Positions 6,401-6,854 of a stretch of DNA of 6,854 bases are shown piece by piece. This DNA is from Candidatus Poseidoniales archaeon (GTDB lineage Archaea; Thermoplasmatota; Poseidoniia; Poseidoniales; Poseidoniaceae). The translations under genes and the position numbers were made by a program. The notes beneath the pieces were generated by a model. It was not told the origin of the DNA. It did no database searches and was given only the letters and a program-made list of their open reading frames with translations. Position 1 is the first letter of the stretch, and every line of letters begins with the position of its first letter. Location: positions 1-6,854 of the forward strand of contig DUCL01000031.1 of NCBI GenBank assembly GCA_012959845.1, in the 5' to 3' direction.

Positions 6401-6854
6401 ATATCAATGACATTACAATCGTCTGGGACATAGATATTACAAGTGATAGCAATGGCGATGGAATAAAGGATAACGATGCTGATTTAATTGGAAAGACCGT
6501 TTCACATGTATTCCGTATTTCAGGAGTTACCAAGGTCAAAGCAATCGCATGGGATGAGGACCCTGAACGACCGGGAACATCAACAAAAAATATTGACATC
6601 TCACCCCCTGAAAGAAATGTTGTCGAGAAGATTAGCGCTTCACTAGTCGGAGAAGAAGCAAATGCATTCGCTCAACTTTCATTATTGGTAATAATTTTAG
6701 CATCACTCGCATTATTCACAGGACGAAGAAAAGAAAATAATCAACATGACCTCTGGCCTGAATTGTCTGACTTTCAAAATGAAATAGATGAATTTGGAGA
6801 ACCGATTGACCACATGGCAATTCTGATTGATGCAAGGAAGCCCGAAGCACCCCC
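3478..6854 (+). CDS. Large secreted surface protein with CARDB-like and PKD/Ig-like repeats and a C-terminal membrane anchor (runs off right edge)
   Basis: The frame is open for 1125 codons without a stop. Residues 1-29 are a signal peptide: MRRM, a hydrophobic core, then likely cleavage near AFS/QQ. Residues 60-425 are beta-rich domains of no family I can name; one begins PVWRIGDKWIY (60-70). About 426-553 resembles a CARDB-type adhesion domain. Five PKD/Ig-like repeats follow at about 555-647, 648-738, 740-847, 848-945 and 946-1044; their boundaries are marked by N-x-P or A-P junctions and by Asp-rich loops. DSNGDGIKDNDAD (990-1002) looks like a calcium-binding loop. A single helix at 1064-1081 is followed by GRRK and at least 40 cytoplasmic residues, giving an outside-in topology. 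Many N-x-S/T sequons and 12 cysteines in pairs fit an extracellular glycoprotein. Adhesion, envelope structure or substrate capture are all possible; no catalytic motif is visible. ATG 3487 is an alternative start that would remove the two arginines. Confidence 0.85.
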   Translation, partial: MRRMAGSAVPAVALFLLIAISSLSPLAFSQQYEVFDSMELDELSPARAGASGDPGVSDVPVWRIGDKWIYAGTFNPTALIVNSGVSASVGEINGDTTAEVIAITEESVDNMTVLAYTLRSYANFDKSGIELDGYTGNAFIEYTQTEVLRVSDLATIRSDLDMYIKFVPYGISSLTRILGDITITNTYSPVNEVYDFPLRADERWTTTKTTSSTWSGASDYITPFPPPTSDTNSTTWEVTDVGRPFNNRGQTIGYGGCNQSYGLTSYDIEGDESGYRWYCPEARNYAWMHTEEDVGLTIDFRLKQYIPKDSTGVDMYQNPGSRNRCINVETTNSITALNTPTEVWANVSASCFSNIAGLQLELRYETTGFLASLTTAANGSAWAVIDVSDELDSSAYDLDWASHAFVAKIANHIGVSTITLDEYMVGLDLIADLDSAIIIRNRSGITSELNSITGWNVLPSDQLFVEVSVKNRGITTSAPADMLITHPDGQSSRHMMSPLATYAVHKVNFTWTVPADSTIGIIPLSWEADPDAVNSADANSTNDYAQLNLFVGRLPTALANDSSAQTNQVTLIDASQSFDEDGGDVYCKFNIAFDDGSRQWNTERFISQSCMMNYSWIDDGDYPVEIVVIDDERDEVTITLIIEIENRAPRIEIRSARTEAKVEHPITLYAYANDSDSEKVWPGVVDVYWPNTICQEGYYTRVCTTTAPEEGWHSFLAIGEDDDFTKTTASIDIKFTNIAPHGTTIQLLNGSTAMQSDNQHIWQVDEDQLVNVKGQSEDSIDDIDELTHTWWPDDAQPSLMKSFEGRISQYPMLWSDSGLHKIRLQVSDTDGESSAVEERWVNVNNVVPTIEPLDKLLPIAEGQEISITGSANDTESDVSTLVRCWDVDPGIDSDDYGSASDDCDIRGDELTYSWNRSGSHTIIYHVTDNDGAHSSEVIIIEVLNMPPKVRITDVSCVAYSECILDASATTDSLNDINDITIVWDIDITSDSNGDGIKDNDADLIGKTVSHVFRISGVTKVKAIAWDEDPERPGTSTKNIDISPPERNVVEKISASLVGEEANAFAQLSLLVIILASLALFTGRRKENNQHDLWPELSDFQNEIDEFGEPIDHMAILIDARKPEAP

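Noticed and set aside
6273..6599. Antisense open frame of 108 residues opposite the surface protein
   Set aside because: It lies wholly within the strongly supported plus-strand gene, shows no family motif, and has no promoter or ribosome binding site that stands out.
1..6854. CRISPR array, transposon, tRNA/rRNA gene or defence system
   Set aside because: I saw no regularly spaced repeats, transposase motifs, terminal inverted repeats, cloverleaf-like sequence or nuclease/toxin genes. The genes present are all ordinary cellular functions or a surface protein.

Overview
This window looks archaeal. It encodes a two-repeat TATA-binding protein and a GHMP-family mevalonate kinase of the archaeal lipid pathway. 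It has AT-rich TATA-like promoter elements, and one gene is placed as if transcribed without a leader. The moderately AT-rich composition, an HdrD/FadF-like membrane Fe-S oxidoreductase and a very long PKD-type surface protein together recall planktonic Thermoplasmatota, of the Marine Group II / Poseidoniales kind. That taxonomic placement is inference; nothing in the window (no rRNA) proves it.

Layout. Positions 1-1286 (minus strand) hold the N-terminal 428 residues of a membrane-anchored iron-sulfur oxidoreductase: a NarI-like helix bundle followed by two 4Fe-4S motifs. The gene runs off the left edge. A divergent intergenic region (1287-1452) carries a 7-bp hairpin, a 12-bp palindrome and candidate TATA elements for both directions. 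Mevalonate kinase follows (1453-2646, plus), with a strong Shine-Dalgarno sequence. A short gap (2647-2729) holds two mutually exclusive hairpins and a T-tract that merges into the TATA box of the next gene, TBP (2730-3362, plus). After a 115-base gap, a secreted surface protein starts at 3478 and stays open to the right edge (1125 codons seen). It has a signal peptide, N-terminal beta-rich domains, a CARDB-like segment, five PKD/Ig-like repeats, one membrane helix and a cytoplasmic tail.

The genes do not form one obvious pathway. They are a respiratory or beta-oxidation electron-transfer component, an isoprenoid enzyme, a general transcription factor and an envelope protein. I see no CRISPR, mobile element, RNA gene or defence cassette. 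The points most worth following up are the TBP, whose second repeat carries about 26 extra residues between its first strand and first helix; a perfect 22-bp palindrome inside the TBP coding sequence; an extra block of about 40 residues in mevalonate kinase; the apparent retention of only part of the NarI haem ligand set; and an even, domain-by-domain pairing of all 12 cysteines in the surface protein.
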